From assembly GCF_016801865.2 (NCBI RefSeq), contig NC_068938.1, positions 133,886,416 to 133,950,415 of the forward strand: a stretch of 64,000 nt of DNA, read 5' to 3'. Shown here piece after piece: positions 24,629 to 36,141 of the stretch. The DNA comes from Culex pipiens pallens (Eukaryota; Arthropoda; Insecta; Diptera; Culicidae). The translations under genes and the position numbers were made by a program. Numbering within the stretch: the stretch's first letter is position 1; every line of letters begins with the position of its first letter. The notes below the pieces were generated by a model that saw only the letters and a program-made list of their open reading frames with translations, made no database searches and had not been told where the DNA came from.

Positions 24629-24764
24629 TTAACGATGAAAAATACGTTTTTTCGGTATTCTGAGTACGCCATCAAATCGAGCGTCCAATTCAAATTGGTC
24701 AAACAAACAAAACTTGTTTGTAATTGTTTACATTGCGTTCTCCCGTTTTTGTTTATTCAAGGTC

Positions 24765-25222
24765 AAACATTAACATTCCAACGACCAAGGCTCCAAAAAA
24801 GTTGGAACGGTAATTTCAACTCGCTGGTTCTCGGGCATAACTCAACCAATCAAGATTAATCTTTTTTTCCAGTGATTTGTTAGAATGTCAAGATGATCCT
24901 AGAATTTTGCAGAACTTAATTTGATCAAATCTGTAATTTCTGCGTTCAAAAACATCGTTCCAACTGTTTTTTTACGCGTGTAAAAAAAATCGCCTAAAAT
25001 TCCACGGAGTTGGAGAAATCGCAGAAATTACAGATTTGTTCAAATCAAGTCCTGCAAAATTTTAGGATCATCTAGACATAATTGCAAATCACTGGAAACA
25101 ATAATCGTCCCGATTGGTTGAGTAATGCCCGAGAACCGGCATGTTGAAGTTACCGTTCCAACTTTTTTGGGAGGCTTTGGCGTCCGTGTAAGTTGGACAT
25201 GCGTTGGGCGTTCCAGTGTTAA
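24765..25222. mobile_element. Foldback MITE related to 5.2-5.7 kb
   Basis: Arms 24783-24885 and 25084-25187 pair as inverted repeats: AAAAAAGTTGGAACGGTAA against TTACCGTTCCAACTTTTTT, TCTCGGGCAT against ATGCCCGAGA, and AACCAATC against GATTGGTT. The centre near 24985 is a short asymmetric loop. The terminal segment with CCAACGCATGTCCAAC reads inward from 25222. Non-coding. Confidence 0.7.
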
Positions 25223-26980
25223 CACGCGTTTTTCTTGGAACGTCAAAAAGCGACGTACGACAAGTCGATTTCCTGTTGATTAGCTATCAAACATCGAGAG
25301 ACATGCCATAAATGGGAAATTTTATGTACTCGAATCTGCAATAACTCAAAGGGGTATTTGTTTCATTTATGTGAATGTGAATGGCAGAACTTGGCCATGA
25401 CATATGGCATTTTTTTTAATTTTTATCTAAATGTTTCATTTTAATTTTACTTGTATTTTTGTTACTTTGTAGGGTTACTGTTTGGAGTAAATAATTGATC
25501 TTAAAAGCTTAAGAACAGACAAAAACAAAAATTATGGTAAACAGACATAAGAGGTTTATGCGGATTTTACGGAAAGTTTTTTTTTGAAAAAGTAATTATT
25601 TGTCCATTTTTGACCAGTTTTTTTTAAGTTTGGAGATTGAGAATGTATTTTTTCCGGAAAGTTCAGCTAATTTTGCATAACAATGACCATTTAGACGTTT
25701 GCTATGGCTTGTGCATTGCTTGAATTTGAGGACTCATTCTGAAAAAAAAAATTTATGATGAACGGCAGTATCTGGTTAGTTTCAATATTGATTAATTTTA
25801 AAATTTAGTTCGATGTAATTTTTAGTTTTTGTTCATAGCCAATTAATCATGTATTTTGTTAAATTTTATTTATTTTTTGTTTATAAGTAAAATTCAATAA
25901 AATTTAACTCAAAAATATCGAACTCCTCGTCACAGTCTCATGATGCAAACAACGATTGAGCTCGAGCTGTCACAGTCCCTGCGAAATATGTTGGCTGAAA
26001 TATCGGGCGGACTGCAAAAAAAAAAAAAACAATTCTAAGTCACATGACAAAAAAAAACTTTTGCTAGAAAGCGAATGCAGATTTGATGCAAACAAACCCG
26101 CAACTGCTATGTGAACATACTTTGAATGTGTTGGTAAATTTTTGACTAGAAAGCCTCATTAAAAGAGATAATCGAGCACATTTTAGAAACTCAAAATCTG
26201 AACATAAATTATTATTTTGTATTTTTTCTTACACATTTGTCTTAAATTCTGCGAAGTAGTTCTTAAAGAAGATCTTACGAAATGCATTTAAATAAACTTC
26301 AATCTGTTTTCACCTGTGCTCAAACCAACCTGTGATCTGCGGTTTAGCATCCAAGTTTTTCCCCTTGTGCGTGCGTGTGTGTGTCAGAAACTTTTCTCTC
26401 CCTCCCTCTAATGAAAACTCGGAAGGAAGGGAAAGCCAATCGTTTTCCATTGTGTGTGTGCGTGGGTGGGGAGGCTGCTGCGGGAGAGATCGTCGATGCC
26501 CCGATAGTTGGAAAAATCATCAGAGTGTGAACGCCAGACGCGCGCAAAGGGAAAGATAAATTGTTCGAGATAATCGCGTGATTCGTCGTCGTCGGTGGAC
26601 TCAAACCATCGTCCGACAGCAGTGCTGCCAACTGTCGGCCTACGAGCGAGATGTGCACTGGATCGACGTTTTTTTTTTGTTTGAACAAAAAGTGAGCGAG
26701 AGACTAGAATCGGAAGGCTCCGGAATTGGAAAACGATTTTCATTGATGGTCACGCATGGCTGGGCCTCGGCCTCGGAGTTTTTCCTTTCGATTTTGCCGC
26801 GTGGATGTCCTGAATCACAGTTAACAATTAAAGCAGAAATTTAGAAAATTTCCGAAAATTTTGCAGTAAAATCATAAAAAAATACATTAATGTTTAATAA
26901 TAGTTTTTTTTATTTTTTTCAATAAAAATCAAATTATCTTTTTTTGTTTCTGTGCAGATTTGGAGGGGCGTAAAACAGTC
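25223..26980. other. Unique region with GT-rich island
   Basis: AT-rich to 26.3 kb, then a GC-richer, GTGTGTGT-containing island at 26.33-26.85 kb where long frames on both strands overlap each other and cannot all be real. A CAGTGCTGCCA motif occurs at 26620-26630. No gene model is supported. Confidence 0.4.
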
Positions 26981-28605
26981 CCAGTCACACCACAGCTTTC
27001 ACACATTGATTTCTGGTTATCCAAACAGAACAGTTTTTTTTGTTCTGCATGGAGTTCCCTAGCAGAGAAGTCACTTTTTTTCGTGACAGCTGTTCTAGCT
27101 GATCGGAAGGACTGGCGAAAAAAGTTAGAGAATTTTTGACGGTTTGACAGAGTGGTTTCCGGTGCTCGTTGGGTGGACGAATTTATGCAAATTTTTAATT
27201 GATTTGCTTGCGGAAAATTCTGATCGAAGAGTTAAGTTTTCAGGGGCTTTTTTTGTTTTCTAATCTTTGGTATCGTAAAATGGTCTCAGTTTTAAAAAAT
27301 ATTTTTTTAAATTAAAATAAATGCCATAAAGCCAAATTGAGCAACCTAACATGATTACATTTCGTTTCGCTCATGTTTATTTTTCGGTCAAATGGAACGC
27401 AAACAAATGGCCAATCAGCTGCGATGACCCTTTTTCGCTTCAGCTCACAGAAATTAAATTGCGAGTCATTAAAAGGCAATGAACCTTACCGCAAAGCGGA
27501 AACCAGCCAGGAGGTGTGGAGGCTGAGTGGTGACAATGTTTGTTGACGGAGATCATTTATTTTCGGAGTTTGAAATGTGTGTTAATTTGGCTTTGAATTC
27601 GTGGTGTTTTTATTCAGCTTGGTAAGATCAACATTGTTAAAAAATGTAGAGATTTTTCAAGTTTCGGATGATAAATATGTCATGAAAGTTTAATGCTTCA
27701 ATATTGAAAATTGAACCAGCACATTCTGTGAAGTCTGCCAAACAAAATATTTGATAGTTGAGTGTCACTTAAATAAATGATTTTTATTATTTCTTCAGAT
27801 TAAATAACTGTTTTCTACGAATATTAAAACCAATCTATAATGTTTCTAATTCTAAGCCAAATTTATTAGAAATTTATCTCTTCCAAAAATATGTTGAAAA
27901 ATAAGCAATTGCAAATTGCAACAAAAAAAATCTTTGCTTAATGTTTGATACAAAAATTACACAAAACGCGTTTAACACTGTTATAATTGACCTAGGGGTT
28001 TAAAACGTTTGGAATTGTATGAAAATGAGTTATTTTGCGAGTTTTCAATTTTCAGTCAAAGTCAGCGTTTTTGGGGTAATTTTTTTTTAGGTTTCCGACA
28101 AATATCACATTTTTATTTCATTCAGATCTGCCTAGAATCGACTACCAATCAATCAGATCAATTCGAGAAACTATTTACAATTCGGATTATCCTATTGTTT
28201 TAGATATGCAACGGTAGACAAATTTAAAACATCAATGAATTCGTGTAATTTATATTTTTCTCTGAATTGTTACGTCTTTGCTCAAAATTCAAATTGAGCA
28301 AGGGTCGAAAAGTGTTTTATTTAAATAAACATTCATAAATTAACATATTATTTAGGTCGATGCAAACTTTATTTAAAGTTTTTTTCACACCCCTTTTTAA
28401 TTACTCGAAATGTTCATTGAAAAAACTTGTACGATCGATTCTAAACTATTCACGATAGAAAAACGTTAAATATATATTTTAGTTCGCATCAAAAACAGAT
28501 GAAATATTTTAGCTAAATCAATATTTTCATGAATTTATTTATATTTTTTGGCAGTAACACTACTCCAACAATGTTTGTTAAAAAAGTGTAAATTAAGTGA
28601 CAGCT
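26981..28605. other. Unique region, no gene recognised
   Basis: Includes a short palindrome AACAGTTTTTTTTGTTCTG-type stretch near 27030 and a moderately complex block at 27.38-27.56 kb. The rest is AT-rich. No open frame is convincing. Confidence 0.4.
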
Positions 28606-29035
28606 TGACCCGGGCAGACGGTAATATCAAAATTCATGCCATTTCAATAACAAATACTGTTCAAATAACAGAAAGTGTTATGGAATCTTCTTGAAAAATC
28701 CATTTTGCATAAGGGTTTAATAACAGTTTATGTTATCATAACAAAATGTGTTATTGGTCTGATAATAGGTGAAAGCCTAAACAACTTTGGAATAACATTT
28801 TTTGTTATGGAAGAATACCTCCAACTGTTATTGGGATGATCGGATTAGTTGTTAAAATAACAAAAAATAATAACAAAGATTTGTTCGAAGAATAACTAAA
28901 AATGTTATTAGTCTGTTATTACAATAACAATCCAATAACAAAAAAATCATAACGGCGAATAACAAAACTTGTTATAAATAACATAAAATGTTATTGGCCT
29001 AGTATTTTCAAATAACAAAAAAAAAAAAATATTCA
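28606..29035. mobile_element. Repeat built of ATAACA / TGTTAT half-sites
   Basis: About twenty short AATAACA or TGTTATT motifs, many arranged as AATAACA-N-TGTTATT inverted pairs, are spread over 430 bp. Typical units are ATAACAGAAAGTGTTAT and ATAACATAAAATGTTAT. The arrangement suggests a non-autonomous transposon with dispersed subterminal repeats. Termini and target duplication were not resolved. A similar architecture with ACACAGAT/TCTGTGT half-sites occurs at 48.24-48.41 kb. Confidence 0.55.
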
Positions 29036-29104
29036 CGCGTTATTTTCGTCAGCTCGGGGACCATCATTGATATAATTAATTATATATATATATATAATAA
29101 TGCT
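29036..29104. repeat. Short (TA)n tract
   Basis: TATATATATATATATA at about 29081-29097 within an AT-rich junction between two repeats. Confidence 0.7.
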
Positions 29105-29733
29105 ATAATAACATTGCACAGTGTTCGGAATGGCAAAATTAAGTGGAATAAATTGATAACTCCTTAATTTGACGTCCTAGCCAAATGGTGTCTTCGGAAG
29201 AGTTGTTGTACTTGATAAGGGCTATCTTTTGAAGTTATTGACATATAAGGTGACGACCTTCCAGGGTGTCAACCAAAATCTAACATTGTTGGATGACGTT
29301 GTAGGGCTTTAATTTCTTCTGCAAAGTTGTAGAGGAGAAGATTTCATGAAAGTTTGTCGAAGACGCCAAATTTGTAGCTCTTAATCTACTCGAGATATAC
29401 GCTATTTTTGCAAAAATGGTCCAAAAAAGCACTTTTTTGGTGATAACTCAAAATGTTAGCATTTTAGCGGCCTACTATGTTCTGAAGAGTTGTTTATGAC
29501 ATAAAAATACACATCTTTGCCGAAGACAGAAAAATGTTTTGAGCCTTTATTGAGAAGTTATAACAATTTTTAAGTGATTTTGAGCCTATTTTCAAGTTGA
29601 TATGTTTTCAAAATGGCGCATTTTGGCGCAAAACCAAACAATGCACCTGAACGTACACACTTTCAACTACATTTCCTGAAAATATCTCCATGTCTATCGG
29701 TGTCTATTTTTAGATATCTTAATTTGAATTTGA
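29105..29733 (+). mobile_element. One arm of an AT-rich repeat with TCTTCGG motifs
   Basis: Contains recurrent phrases such as GTGTCTTCGGAAGAGTTGTTG, TGCAAAGTTGTAGAGGAGA and TTTGCCGAAGACA that resemble the arm sequences of the 8.8-kb foldback family (GGTGTCTTCGGCAAAGTTGT). The partner arm was not found within the window, so it is treated as a fragment. Non-coding. Confidence 0.45.
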
Positions 29734-30113
29734 CGGTTTTTCATCAATTTATTTATAGTTTTTACGCGGAATCTAATTAAAAACGTGGTAATAATCGGTA
29801 AATTGAAGGGTAAATTGATCTATTTTTATTGAAAATACATTGCCTATGAAAAAATACGACAATCTTTCTTAAGTGACCAAATTCAAAAGGGAATACTTAA
29901 TTTTAAATACGAAAAATTATTTAAAATTTTAACTTACGTTATTTTTGAGTCAAACATGTTTTTATTCATTATTTTAGAATGTGTGTCATAATTTTAAGCA
30001 TAAACAACATATTTTCCATAAAAATAGATCAATTTACCCTTCAATTTACCGATTATTACCACGTTTTTAATTAGATTATGCGTAAAAACTATAAATAAAT
30101 TGATGAAAAACCG
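29734..30113. mobile_element. 380-bp palindromic MITE
   Basis: Left arm 29734-29832 (CGGTTTTTCATCAATTTATT start) and right arm about 30015-30113 are inverted repeats of about 98 bp with few differences. The centre (29833-30014) is unique AT-rich sequence. Inserted at the edge of the preceding fragment. No target duplication was resolved. Confidence 0.75.
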
Positions 30114-31375
30114 TTTCATTTTCAAATCAACCTTAACATTTGAAATGGTCCGAAAACACAAATTTGCCACCACATCAAATGTTAGGGATGCTCTGAAAAC
30201 AATGAAAATATTATTCGAAATTCATTTTATTCCTCAATAATTGGCACAACTATCAAATGTTTTTTTACTAACTTGTGTCATAGCTCAATAAATGGCATTT
30301 CTGTTTTCTAATATATATCGAAAAATTAAGCGCAATTAAAGTTTTGTGGGGTCGAAATAAAAAAAGGTTTTTTGAGTGTAACTTTTTTGGCTGAAAAGTC
30401 CTAAGCAATAACTGCAAGTTACAACTAATGATGGTTAGAAGAAATAATAAAAAAAAAACAAAAAAATATGCTTCAAGAATTCGGCCTATTTAATGAAGAA
30501 TTGATCAAAAGTAAACTTTGTTATAAATATTAAATGATTCATATATATTCTCTAAAATTTGGAAAAGGGTATCAAAAAGAGCGTAAGGCATGGTCACATT
30601 TCTGATACTAGCATAAAAATTCTAAATAACTGAGAAATCGTAAAAAAATCGTTTGGTAAGTTTTTTTCAACATTTTTTTTCTTACTCTTAGTTTAGCAAT
30701 AAATGTTCCAAAATGGATTATAATGCACAGCCGAAAGGAACTCCAAAACTCTGTTACGCACTTTCAATGAACTTATTGTAACTTGATTATTCACCAATAA
30801 AACCGAATTCATTTATATTTCACGAAATATCAGATTACTTATTGTTGAAAAGCTGAGTCCAAACTGATTTAAAATAAAAAAAGATGTTTTTTAGGATTTT
30901 TTTAAACGATTGATTTAATCTTCGCAGCAGGTTTTTTCTTTTATAAAATAGTGCAAACAGAATTACTTTTGAATCAGTGGTTTTAATTGTTAGAACTTGT
31001 GCAATGAATTGACAAACACTATACATACAAATTGTTTCCGATTTTTTTCTTAAAGAAATTTTTGATTTTTTTGAGAATTACAAAAATGTTATGACTTAAT
31101 TTGAAGAATTTTTCAGAAAAACTTTACCAAACAACTGTCATAAATTTCACAAAAATCCTGATAAAATTGTGCAAACGTAGAAAAACTTTTCAAATTATAG
31201 TAAATGGCTTTCCCCCACAATTTTACCCCACAAACTACCCCAACGTAATGTGTCAATTCAGCAGCCAAACTTGCTCTGTTTGTTTTGCTAACTTCATTCA
31301 GCTTTTTACTTCAAACCGGCACATTAAATTAAGGTTCATCTCGTTTCTCCCAGTGAGATTTGTGAGAGCGTGAAC
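30114..31375. other. AT-rich region with one shared block
   Basis: A block at about 30700-30800 recurs inverted at 35575-35665 (CAGAGTTTTGGAGTTCCTT in one direction), showing both belong to an old repeat. Elsewhere nothing was recognised; the 90-codon frame at 31101 has no motif. Confidence 0.4.
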
Positions 31376-31671
31376 ATTTCGCTCGAGTTCCCAAAAGTCT
31401 AAAGTTCTCTGGGAGAAACATTTGAGAGGGGGAATTCTCTTCGCTCGCATTTTCGCTTTCCTGAGCAACCCCGGGAAAACAGCTGTTGGAGCGAATTTTC
31501 CTTGCCCTCTCTTTCTGCATATCGTCGCTTGTGTGCTATCTTGTGACACGTCTGCTGTAAAAAGAAAGGACGTGTCACAAGATAGCACACAAGTGACGAT
31601 ATGCAGAAACTCCAGTCGGAAAACTCACCGGCAAGGGTGTGTGCTCGAGAGAATTTCGCTCGAGTTCCCAA
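31376..31671. repeat. Segment bracketed by 19-bp direct repeats, with hairpin
   Basis: The identical 19-mer ATTTCGCTCGAGTTCCCAA occurs at 31376-31394 and 31653-31671. Between them, 31515-31551 and 31570-31606 are 37-bp inverted repeats with a single mismatch and an 18-base loop. The segment is more GC-rich than its surroundings. Frames crossing it on both strands are by-products of the symmetry. It may be a small inserted element with a long target duplication or a local rearrangement. Confidence 0.65.
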
Positions 31672-32429
31672 CCGTCGTTTGTGGCGAAGAGCTTTTTTTG
31701 GGATTTTCGAGGGCAGAATACCGCGTGTTTCTGGAGAACCAGTTTGTATCGTGATTTCGCCTAATGTCGTGATTTTTGGTGGGAAGGCCAATACTCCTCT
31801 GGTTGACCTAGGTTCGATTGATGAAAGGACGTCACTTGTTGTGATTCTGAAAAATCGTAGCTCGTCGATTTTCGTTTTCTTTTCGTTTCAGTGAAAAATG
31901 TTAATTTAAAACATGGTGCAATGTATTGTCTGCTGGCGTATTGTACATTATCGGGTTTGAAAATTTTCATGATTGGGTGCTTTCGCATTCCAGTATGGCC
32001 ACCATGGCCAAAAAAATGACTTGCAATTATCGGAAAAGCACGCCACTCGAGGAATTCCAATTAAAATAAATTGCACCACATTCCGCTCAATTCTCTACAG
32101 GGTTTGTTGGTGAACGAAATAAAAAAAATGTGTTGAGAATTTATTCCAACAAGCTCCGGGGAATGCTGGATATCGAATTGCATCGATGCACTTTTGATGC
32201 ATCAATTTATTAAAAGAACGTTGTATTTACCGGTTCTCGAATAAGATATGTTTTTTTCATGTAATTCTGGGTACCTGATACCTTAGAAAAATTACGTTGA
32301 TTAACTCGAGCTGTATGATTGGAATGTTGTTTTTTTACCAAAGAAACACCATCTGAAGATTGCAATAAAACAAATGGATTGGAAAAACAACTTAACTTAC
32401 GAGAAAAACTTATATTAGAGTGCAACCAA
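31672..32429. other. Unique region, no gene recognised
   Basis: Moderately complex sequence. Frames of 97-99 codons on opposite strands overlap and lack motifs. No RNA gene was seen. Confidence 0.4.
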
Positions 32430-32935
32430 AATGACTTTTTGGTGGTCATTCTAGAGCTTGTTGCGGTGAGCTTACTGAGCCCAATTCACAAGTACTAGCT
32501 TGATTGGACGTAACAGGAACTGGCATTTTTCATTTGAATTTTAAATGGGTTTAACAAGTAGAAAGAAGCTTTTTAAAAATGACTATTGGTGGGGCTCTTT
32601 ATTCACTGAAGTACTTATTTTCCCACCCGTGTGGATCAATCGGAACGCGCACTGGACTCACAATCCAGAGGTCGCCGGTTCGAATCCCGCGGCGGGCGCT
32701 CTAAAATTCTTTGTGTAAATACGGGTATTCGGCGCCGTCGCTTCGTGCCATACTTTCATACAATTAGGAGCCCAGGGCGGCGAAGTCCTTGTAGATAAAA
32801 AGGAAGACACTAGTGGTTGGTACTAGCAATGGTGGCCGACAGCTATAAAGTCAACTTCGTTTTTTTCGCTTATTTTCACACCGCTGGCGTGTAGATCAGA
32901 TCCTTGCGCAAGTTTTGGTACAATGAGAAAAGAGT
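32430..32935 (+). mobile_element. Old repeat shared with 38.4 kb, split by a SINE
   Basis: Flanks of the SINE (32430-32613 and 32878-32935) match 38405-38640 in order: TTGATTGGACGTAACAGGA-type sequence, CATTTGAATTTTAAATGGG, and CAGATCCTTGCGCA. The 38.6-kb copy is continuous at the point where the SINE sits here. Non-coding. Confidence 0.65.
32623..32868 (+). mobile_element. tRNA-headed SINE, copy 1
   Basis: Flanked by the direct repeat CTTATTTTC (32614-32622 and 32869-32877). The head 32625-32699 is tRNA-like: A-box-type GTGGATCAATCGG, a CTGGA-CTCACAA-TCCAG anticodon arm, and the B box GGTTCGAATCC. The body contains GGGTATTCGGCGCCGTCG and the 3' end is GTCAACTTCG followed by a T-run. A same-length copy lies at 62652-62899 on the other strand. 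It would depend on a LINE reverse transcriptase in trans. Confidence 0.88.
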
Positions 32936-33493
32936 GGTTTTTCATACACCTCACAAAAAATGCGTAGGCTTAGCAAAAACTTAAAAGTTACCAAATAAAA
33001 AATTACAATCTGTTGGTGGAATATACGAATTCATTTTCGTAATATGGTTCACGTCCCCGATTTATTTTTTGCGCTGCTGTACAATGGAATTTCACAAAAA
33101 ATCTAAATATTTTTGATCGTTCACAGACATTCTAAATATGATTTTAAAAGCAGGAAAATGCCTTTAAATTTGTTTTCACTTTATTACACTCTATTTTCAT
33201 TAAAATTTTCATGTTGCCAGAAAAATTATTTTTTTCTTTCCCCTGATTTTTCGGACCGGTATTGAAGAGGGGGAGAGGGGGGGATGGCGACATAAACTTT
33301 GAAAAATATTTGCAACGGCCTTAGGTATTTTGGAAACAAATGATTGCAAAACAACTGGACAGGTATATAATGCATTTTTAAACACTTTTTTCATTCAAAT
33401 GTTAAATTCGTGGCTCGTAAATTCAAAAATTCAATTTGAAAACTTTTTTATTTGTTTATTATATTGCAAAATTCCCGATACTGGGAAATTATA
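32936..33493. mobile_element. Rearranged fragment of the AGGCCGTTGC MITE family
   Basis: The segment 33060-33325 matches 15395-15636, including the terminus ATTTGCAACGGCCTT. The following segment 33326-33420 matches the reverse complement of about 15250-15340. The two parts are therefore in a different relative order from the 15-kb copy. Non-coding. Confidence 0.55.
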
Positions 33494-35140
33494 TAGAGCA
33501 ATTCCAGCTCAAATCAGGAATTTTTCTGGTACTTTTGTACCCTACCCTCTCCGATTTCAATGAAACTTTTTAGACATGTTATCCTAGGCCTATTTAAGCC
33601 ATTTTTGTGCATATGGAGCCAGTTGCACTCGATAATGACATTTGAGAAGGGCGTAAGGGTTTTAAATATTTTTGTATTTTGAAAATTAAATATTGCTGTA
33701 TCTCCAAACCGTTGCATCCTATCAAAAAGTGGACAAAGACAAACTTGTAGGAAATTTGACGGGCTTTCCGAAAAAAATACACTGAAAGAAAAATACATGC
33801 CATTTCTATGAGATTTTTTGATTTTTAAGTTTAAAAGTGAAATTTTAAGGTGATGTCACGATTTTTTTTCGCTCAAAATTTTTGTGAAAATAGCCTAAAA
33901 TGTGACAAAAAGACTCACGAAAAATGCAGGATGGTATGTCTCTCCTAAAAAATACAAAAATCATTTACTAAAACTGTTTTTTTTAAGGTGGTCTACACGT
34001 CAAAATTTTCAAAAATCGATAGTGGGAATCGATTCCCCAGACAATTTTACATAAAAGTGTCCATATTGATCATTGTCTCAAGTCCAATCCTTGGGAAGAT
34101 ACAGCGATTTTAAAAATAAAAAAATGTGAAAAAATTGGTTTTTGGTGGTTTTTGTCCATTTCTATATGACAGACTTGTTTTTTCAGTCTCGAAAATATTT
34201 TTACCGGAAAGCTCGTCCGATTTCCCATAAGTTTGCCTTCGACAGCATTTGAATTGGATGTATGGGCTTACAGATATAAGCATAATTACATTGCTCTTAA
34301 CTAAAAATAGTATATTTTTTTCAGTGTGGTAGAAACCTGGATAGTAAATAAGCTTACGTAAATATTAGAAAGAGTCAAATTGAAAAGCTGTCAAAGGCAA
34401 ACTTATGGGAAATCGGACGAGCTTTCCGGTAAAAATATTATCGAGACTGAAAAAAACAAGTCTGTCATATAGAAAGTGCCAAAAACCACCAAAAAACATT
34501 TTTTCAACATTTTTATTTTTAAAATCACTGTATCTTCCCAAGGATTGGACATAGGACAATGGTCAATATAGAGACTTTTATGTAAAATTGTCTGGGGAAT
34601 CGACTCTCGAGTTCGGTTTTTGAAAATTTTGACGTTTAGAGCACTTTTCAAAAAAACAGGTTTAGTAAATGATTTTTGTATTTTTTTAGGAGAGACATAC
34701 CATCCTGCATTTTTCGTGAGTCTTTTTGATACATCTTAGGCTATTTCCTCAAAAATTTTGAACGAAAAAAAATCGTGACATCACCTTAAAATTTCACTTT
34801 TAAACTTAAAAATCAAAAAATCTCATAGAAATGGCGTGTATTTTTCTTTCAGTGTATTTTTTTCGGAAAGCCCGTCAAATTTCCTACAAGCTTGTCTTTG
34901 ACCACTTTTTGATACGATGCAACGGCTTCGAGATACAGCAATATTTAAATTACGAAATACGAAAATATTTAAATTACTTACGCCCTTCTCAAATGTCATT
35001 ATCGAGTGCAACTCGCTTCATATACACAAAAATAGCCTATATAGGCCTAGGATTACATGTATAAATAGTTTCATTGAAATCGGAGAGGGTCGGGTACAAA
35101 AGTACCAGAAAAATTCCTGATTTGAGCTGGAATTGCTCTA
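33494..35140 (-). mobile_element. Palindromic foldback element, copy B (1.65 kb)
   Basis: Same termini as copy A (TAGAGCAATTCCAGCTC and complement) and the same flanking TA (33492-33493 and 35141-35142). The arms match copy A throughout. The central loop, about 34250-34385, is the reverse complement of the copy A loop, so this copy lies in the opposite orientation. Minor frames in the arms are mirror images and not genes. Confidence 0.85.
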
Positions 35141-35142
35141 TA

Positions 35143-36141
35143 TCAACCATATTAGTAATTTTTTAACAAAAATCTAATAACAAGTTTGTGCAACTTTTGA
35201 AAAATCACTCAGTGCGAATTAAGATTCCTAAATATTTAAAACTACAATGTTGAGTCATGAAAAGCTCAAGAAACGATTGTTTATTTGCAGATTCAGAAAA
35301 AAATCAAAAGGTTTTATATTGTTCCTCAAAATTATGAAGCTACATAATTTAACGTTTCATAGATTTAGTATGAATTAATTGTAACTGAATTCATTGAAAA
35401 GAAACGAATTTATTTCCTTTCATATTAAATTTTTGGCACTATTGGCCAAATTCCCGGAAAATGGCCAAATTTAACTCTCGATTCCCGGGAAATTAAAAAT
35501 CTCGAGAATCGTCACCCTCTAGGTACAATGATATTTGACTTAAAAATAGCATAATATGTACAGTCTAAATTTTCAATGCGGTTTTATTGGTGAATAATCA
35601 AGATACAATGAGTTATTTTGAAGTGCATAACAGAGTTTTGGAGTTCCTTACAGCTGTGTGATACAGTCTAAATAGAACGTTGAAATTAGTAATATTTGAT
35701 TGCTTTAAAACAAATTAAAAAGAATGTTCATAATTAGGGGTTTGAATGGGAAAATTCTATCTCATGCTTATTTTTCTGAATTTAGAACTCATCTGATTTT
35801 TTAAATAGTTTATGAACGGCAATGAGGGTCAGTCATAATACAGTTTTCAAAAGCTGTCGCGGAACAGGATAAAATGTCTTCGTGGGCCGGATAAGGGGGA
35901 GACATAAACTTTGAAAAATATTTGCAACGGCCTTATTGAGAAAAAAAGCCATTCGAAAACAAAACATCTTCAATTTTTAGATGTAGAATCAAATTTGAAA
36001 TAAAGGTTTTGTTAAAAGAGGATTCCATTTTCATGTTGATGAAACTTGAAATTGATTTTAGAAACTATGATTTATTTTTATTTGTGAATGTCATGACAAT
36101 GGTTGACCAACTGAATTTTTAACAAACATATTATGTTTTTG
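35143..36141. other. AT-rich region with repeat fragments
   Basis: Contains a hAT-like terminus reading outward at 35430-35523 (CCCGG-rich subterminal sequence ending CGTCACCCTCTA), a block at 35575-35665 shared inverted with 30.7 kb, and an AGGCCGTTGC MITE end at about 35900-35935. No complete element or gene. Confidence 0.5.

Larger units (their letters stand above)
23027..24690. mobile_element. Composite foldback with element in loop and in arm
   Basis: Left arm 23027-23470 (CTCGCCAACTCACACAGCAG start) and right arm about 24054-24690 are reverse-complement halves of the family also seen at 12.07, 47.83 and 61.25 kb; for example TAACTTTGCAGGGTAATTTT near 23375 pairs with 24230-24250. A separate TIR element occupies the centre (23475-24051) and a third element interrupts the right arm (24397-24628). 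The left arm has lost part of the sequence present in other copies. Non-coding. Confidence 0.7.

Noticed and set aside
26332..26844. Four overlapping frames in the GT-rich island
   Set aside because: They compete on both strands; composition reflects CpG/GT bias and not coding.
32625..32699. Functional tRNA gene (anticodon CAC)
   Set aside because: It is the head of a SINE with a target duplication and a second copy at 62.8 kb; the acceptor and T stems have mismatches.
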